Of a stretch of 8,904 nt of DNA, positions 5,937 through 8,904 are shown in pieces. The translations under genes were made by a program, and so were the position numbers. This DNA is from Coriobacteriia bacterium. GTDB taxonomy: Bacteria; Actinomycetota; Coriobacteriia; Anaerosomatales; JAHIQC01. The stretch covers positions 1-8,904 of the forward strand of contig JAURYZ010000269.1 of assembly GCA_030653635.1 (NCBI GenBank). The letters are read 5' to 3'. The notes under the pieces were generated by a model. That model was not told the origin of the DNA. It did no database searches and saw nothing but the letters and a program-made list of their open reading frames with translations. The stretch's first letter is position 1. Each line of letters opens with the position of its first letter.

Positions 5937-6752
5937 CTAGGTCATATCCTCGGCGTTGAGGGCTTCGTTCATTGCGCCTGTGCGATAGCCGTCTAGGTCC
6001 TGGGCCACGAAAGTGAAACCGGCGGTCTTGATTGCCGTCGTGACGATTTCGCGCATCTCCCAAGCAGTCTGCATCTCACTAGGCTCGACCTCGAGCCGGG
6101 CGACATCACCATGTGCGCGGACACGGAACTGCCGCAGGCCCATCGCCCTAAGCGAGTTCTCCGCGCGCGCTACGCGCAAGAGCCTGTCCTCCGTGATCGC
6201 TTCGCCGTATGGGAAGCGCGAGGCGAGACAAGCCATCGATGGCTTGTCCCAGTTCGGTAGGCCGAGGAGAGCCGCGACCTCGCGGATCTCCTTCTTGGTG
6301 AATCCAACTTCGGCCAAGGGGCTTTTCACGCCGAGTTCGACTCCGGCACGCGAGCCGGGGCGAAAGTCGGCGGAGTCGTCCACGTTGCTGCCATCCAGCA
6401 CGTAGGTGAGTCCACGGCTGTCAGCGACTGCTCGAAGCAGGCCGAACAGCTCGGATTTGCAGTAATAGCAGCGGTCGGGGGTGTTCGCTCGAAACTGAGG
6501 ATCGATGAGTTCGTAGGTCTCCACCTCGTGGAGGCGTAGTCCGAGTTCGGTGGCGATGCGCCGGGCGTACTCGACTTCGCTCTCGGGATAGGTGTCGCTC
6601 CTGGCGAGCACAGCAAGGCAGCGTTCCCCCAGGACCACGTGTGCCGCGAAAGCCAGTAGCGTGGAGTCGACTCCACCGCTGTAAGCGACCAATACGCTGT
6701 CGAGGCCCGACAGGTTCTCAAGCAGCCGCTCGTACTTGCTCGCGTGGGTCAC
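5937..6752 (-). CDS. larE: LarE-type ATP-dependent sulfur transferase (nickel-pincer cofactor synthesis)
   Basis: PP-loop ATP pyrophosphatase of the LarE family, which adenylates the carboxylates of pyridinium-3,5-biscarboxylic acid mononucleotide and replaces them with sulfur during nickel-pincer cofactor synthesis. From GTG 6752 it has 271 residues, typical for the family. The PP-loop SGGVDS is at 25-30, [11 protein letters not shown] is at 93-103 and [17 protein letters not shown] is at 171-187. Cys175 corresponds to the sacrificial Cys176 of Lactobacillus plantarum LarE. Together with Cys95 and Cys98 it gives the three-cysteine set associated with [4Fe-4S]-containing LarE proteins that can act catalytically. 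The frame stays open upstream to an ATG at 6953, but those 67 extra residues are R/G/H-rich and encoded by a tandem repeat. GTG 6752 has GAGGAG nine bases before it and a TATACT hexamer further upstream. No larB, larC or lactate racemase gene lies in the window, so the client enzyme is unknown. Confidence 0.88.
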   Translation of the reverse strand: MTHASKYERLLENLSGLDSVLVAYSGGVDSTLLAFAAHVVLGERCLAVLARSDTYPESEVEYARRIATELGLRLHEVETYELIDPQFRANTPDRCYYCKSELFGLLRAVADSRGLTYVLDGSNVDDSADFRPGSRAGVELGVKSPLAEVGFTKKEIREVAALLGLPNWDKPSMACLASRFPYGEAITEDRLLRVARAENSLRAMGLRQFRVRAHGDVARLEVEPSEMQTAWEMREIVTTAIKTAGFTFVAQDLDGYRTGAMNEALNAEDMT

Positions 6753-6761
6753 TCGGGTGCG

Positions 6762-6767
6762 CTCCTC
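6762..6767 (-). promoter_or_regulatory. Ribosome binding site that decides the larE start
   Basis: GAGGAG on the - strand (CTCCTC on the + strand) lies nine bases upstream of GTG 6752. The encoded N-terminus, (M)[16 protein letters not shown], leads directly into the PP-loop strand, as in other LarE proteins. This argues against the 67-residue longer reading from ATG 6953. Confidence 0.7.
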
Positions 6768-6786
6768 GGTCGTCAGACGAATGTTC

Positions 6787-6792
6787 AGTATA
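6787..6792 (-). promoter_or_regulatory. Possible -10 element for larE
   Basis: TATACT on the - strand matches the sigma-70 -10 consensus at five of six positions and stands out in a very GC-rich stretch. Transcription would begin near 6780, giving a leader of roughly 28 bases containing the GAGGAG site. No good -35 hexamer is visible at the expected spacing. The placement is consistent with the GTG 6752 start and incompatible with the longer reading frame. Confidence 0.4.
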
Positions 6793-6828
6793 TCGCGCCG
6801 GCGGGCTCGTGCGGGGCGATACCCATCA

Positions 6829-6907
6829 GCCCCGAGCGCCCCGGCGCCCCGAGCGATGCCCCGGCGCCCCGAGCGATGCCCCGTGCGCCCCGAGCGATGC
6901 CCCGTGC
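6829..6907. repeat. GC-rich tandem repeat in the larE-acs divergent gap
   Basis: Four head-to-tail units occur at 6829-6845 (17 bases, lacking an internal GAT), 6846-6865 (20 bases), 6866-6886 and 6887-6907 (21 bases each, identical to one another). The shared core is GCCCCGAGCGATGCCCCG, followed by GC or TGC. GGCGCC palindromes at 6843-6848 and 6863-6868 could pair with each other. The repeat lies upstream of the larE -10 candidate and about 100 bases before the acs start. It creates arginine-rich spurious reading frames on both strands. Beyond the repeat, 6908-7010 holds only GATGC-type echoes and the acs ribosome binding site. Confidence 0.85.
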
Positions 6908-7010
6908 GATGCATGCGATGTTCGGTAGTGCGCATGGCGCTCGGGAAGGACACTCGGCTTCATTGGGGAAGAAAGGTAGCGGAGGGTATCGCGAAGCAAG
7001 GGAGTGGCGC

Positions 7011-8904
7011 ATGAGCGAACAGGGAGCTGACCGGGGGTTCGAGCATCTGTCTCAGGATGGAAATATCATCGCTCCGCCTGCCGATTTGTCCGGGACTGCA
7101 CTCATTTCGAGTGCGGAGCAGTATGCGCAGACGCATGCGCGGTCGATCACCGACACCGACGAGTACTGGAAGCAATCGGCACTCGAGAATCTCGTGTGGA
7201 TGGAGCCGTTCAGCAAGGTAGGCTTTGGGGACTTCGAGAACCTGGACTACACATGGTTCGAGGATGGGGTTCTAAACGTCAGCGCTAACTGCCTCGATCG
7301 GCACCTGCACACTTGGCGGCGCAATAAGGCCGCACTGATCTGGGAGGGCGACGACGGGACGAGTCGGACCTTCACTTATCAGCAACTGCACTATGAGGTC
7401 AGCCGTTTCGCGAATGTCCTGCTCAAGAAGGGCGTGGTCAAGGGCGACCGAGTCGCCGTCTATCTTCCGATGATCCCTGAGCTTCCGATCGCGATGCTCG
7501 CCTGTGCCAGGATCGGGGCTATCCATTCCGTCGTCTTTGGCGGCTTTTCCGCATCAGCGCTCAAGGGGCGTATCCAGGACTGCGGGGCGAAGATGCTCAT
7601 CACGGCTGATGAGGGCATCCGCGGAGGCCGCAAGGTACCGCTCAAGGCTGCAGCTGATGAGGCGATGTTCGAGTGTCCGAGTGTCGAGGCGTGCGTGGTG
7701 GTCAAGCGCGGCGCTGGAGACGTTGACATGGAGCCGGGTCGGGACACCTGGTGGCATCAGGAAGTCACCGCTCCTGAGGTGCGTCGCCCGAACGAGCCGG
7801 TGCCCATGGGTGCCGAGGACCCGCTTTTCATCCTGTACACCTCTGGATCTACCGGCAAGCCGAAGGGTGTCTTGCATACGACCGCCGGCTATCTTCTTTA
7901 TGCGACCGTCACCTTCAAGGAGGTGTTCGATTATCGCGACGAAGACGTGTTCTGGTGCACTGCGGACATCGGCTGGGTGACGGGGCATAGCTACATCGTG
8001 TACGGACCACTATCCGCTGGCGCGACAACCCTCATGTTCGAGGGCGTTCCGACCTATCCGGACCCGGGGCGTTTCTGGGCGGTTGTCGAGAAGTACCGTG
8101 TCAACACGTTCTACACCGCACCGACCGCCATTCGTGCACTCATGCGTCACGGAGAAGGCTGGCCCGCCCGCTACGACTTGTCGAGTCTGCGAGTTCTGGG
8201 CACCGTGGGCGAGCCCATCAACCCCGAGGTCTGGATGTGGTATCGGGATACCATCGGACGCTCGGAGCTGCCGATTGTCGACACGTACTGGCAAACGGAG
8301 ACCGGCGGTTTTCTCATAACTCCGTTCCCTGGTGCCATCCCACTCAAGCCCGGTTCCGCGACCGTTCCCTACTTCGGTGTAGATCCCAAGGTGCTGCGCG
8401 AGGATGGCTCTGAGGCGGGCGTCGACGAGGGCGGGTACCTGGTCGTTGAGAAGCCATGGCCAGGTGTGTTTCGAGGGATGTGGGGCGACTCGGAGAACAA
8501 ACGCATGCGTGAGGTCTATTTCGACAGATTCCCCGGCCGCTATTTCACGGGCGATGGTGCTCGCAAGGACAAGGACGGGTACTTCTGGCTTCTGGGTCGC
8601 GTCGATGATGTCATCAATGTCTCAGGCCACCGTTTGGGGACAGCGGAGATCGAAAGCGCACTCGTGTCCCATGAGGCCGTCAGCGAAGCTGCGGTCGTCG
8701 GTTTCCCGCATCCCGTGAAGGGGGAGGGCGTCTTCGCCTACGTTCTGCTTCGCGATGGCGAGCACCCGAGCGTCGATCTAGCGAAAATCCTATCCGGACA
8801 TGTGCGCAAGGTGATTGGGCCTATCGCCACACCGGATCACATCCAGTTCGCTCGCGACTTACCCAAGACGCGAAGTGGCAAGATCATGCGCCGGATACTT
8901 CGCA
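7011..8904 (+). CDS. acs: Acetyl-CoA synthetase, AMP-forming (3' partial)
   Basis: Cytoplasmic enzyme converting acetate, ATP and CoA to acetyl-CoA, AMP and pyrophosphate. The frame is open for 631 codons to the window edge; family members are about 650 residues, so only the last 20 or so are missing. Motifs in order: the N-terminal acetate-CoA ligase region with [13 protein letters not shown] (51-63), the P-loop [11 protein letters not shown] (276-286), WVTGHSY (322-328), [10 protein letters not shown] (397-406), TYWQTETGG (425-433), [20 protein letters not shown] (511-530) and the hinge [14 protein letters not shown] (531-544). Val323, Thr324, Val399 and Trp427 match the acetate-pocket residues of Salmonella Acs (Val310, Thr311, Val386, Trp414), all offset by 13, supporting acetate over longer acids. 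Lys624 in [10 protein letters not shown] is the catalytic lysine that acetyltransferases modify in this family, so control by lysine acetylation is possible. ATG 7011 has AAGGGAG (6998-7004) six bases upstream. Confidence 0.95.
   Translation, partial: MSEQGADRGFEHLSQDGNIIAPPADLSGTALISSAEQYAQTHARSITDTDEYWKQSALENLVWMEPFSKVGFGDFENLDYTWFEDGVLNVSANCLDRHLHTWRRNKAALIWEGDDGTSRTFTYQQLHYEVSRFANVLLKKGVVKGDRVAVYLPMIPELPIAMLACARIGAIHSVVFGGFSASALKGRIQDCGAKMLITADEGIRGGRKVPLKAAADEAMFECPSVEACVVVKRGAGDVDMEPGRDTWWHQEVTAPEVRRPNEPVPMGAEDPLFILYTSGSTGKPKGVLHTTAGYLLYATVTFKEVFDYRDEDVFWCTADIGWVTGHSYIVYGPLSAGATTLMFEGVPTYPDPGRFWAVVEKYRVNTFYTAPTAIRALMRHGEGWPARYDLSSLRVLGTVGEPINPEVWMWYRDTIGRSELPIVDTYWQTETGGFLITPFPGAIPLKPGSATVPYFGVDPKVLREDGSEAGVDEGGYLVVEKPWPGVFRGMWGDSENKRMREVYFDRFPGRYFTGDGARKDKDGYFWLLGRVDDVINVSGHRLGTAEIESALVSHEAVSEAAVVGFPHPVKGEGVFAYVLLRDGEHPSVDLAKILSGHVRKVIGPIATPDHIQFARDLPKTRSGKIMRRILR

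Noticed and set aside
6829..6907. Possible CRISPR array
   Set aside because: The units are contiguous with no unique spacers, so this is a plain tandem repeat.
6736..7014. + strand reading frame of 92 codons whose stop overlaps the acs ATG (ATGA), suggesting a coupled leader peptide
   Set aside because: Its sequence is arginine-rich because it translates the tandem repeat, and it starts inside larE on the opposite strand without a convincing ribosome binding site. The ATGA overlap is probably chance.
1..8904. Defence system, prophage, transposon or integrated element
   Set aside because: All sizeable genes are recognisable core-metabolism families or tightly linked to one. No transposase, integrase, terminal repeats, tRNA gene or abrupt composition change was seen.

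Overview
The window is a high-GC bacterial chromosomal segment with short intergenic gaps, clear Shine-Dalgarno sites and ordinary metabolic genes. The gene mix is a FdnI/HyaC-type membrane cytochrome b, a UbiB-family kinase, a stand-alone FMN glutamate-synthase-like protein beside a type I-alpha glutamine synthetase, LarE and AMP-forming acetyl-CoA synthetase. This would fit an anaerobic or facultative actinobacterium of the Coriobacteriia kind. That placement is an inference from gene content and base composition; no rRNA or other taxonomic marker is present.

Layout, left to right. Bases 3-77 hold the last codons of a gene that looks like a heavy-metal P-type ATPase (+). A 138-base gap with an imperfect inverted repeat (115-164) leads to a di-heme cytochrome b (216-1037, +) with a His-rich tail. 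An 11-bp perfect hairpin (1055-1094) separates it from a tightly spaced pair on the + strand: an unknown acidic coiled-coil protein (1114-1464) and a UbiB/AarF-like protein (1468-2829). A bidirectional hairpin (2857-2888) closes this unit and the convergent glutamate-synthase-like gene (2893-4485, -). That gene is divergent from glnA (4597-5925, +), and the two share a 111-base regulatory gap containing A-rich motifs repeated every 11 bp. glnA converges on larE (5937-6752, -) with only 11 bases between the stops. larE is divergent from acs (7011 to the window end, +), and the gap between them holds a GC-rich tandem repeat (6829-6907).

Functionally, the centre is a nitrogen-assimilation locus: GlnA makes glutamine, and the divergent FMN protein is a candidate for the step that returns glutamate, although its family has members with other jobs. 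acs supplies acetyl-CoA from acetate. larE belongs to nickel-pincer cofactor synthesis, but no larB, larC or lactate racemase is seen here. Nothing in the window looks like a mobile element, phage, CRISPR array or defence island. The observations most worth a second look are the 11-bp phased repeats between the two nitrogen genes, the unusual N-terminal cysteine cluster (with no usual 3Fe-4S site) of the glutamate-synthase-like protein, the tandem repeat that inflates the larE reading frame, and the unknown small protein coupled to a short UbiB homologue.
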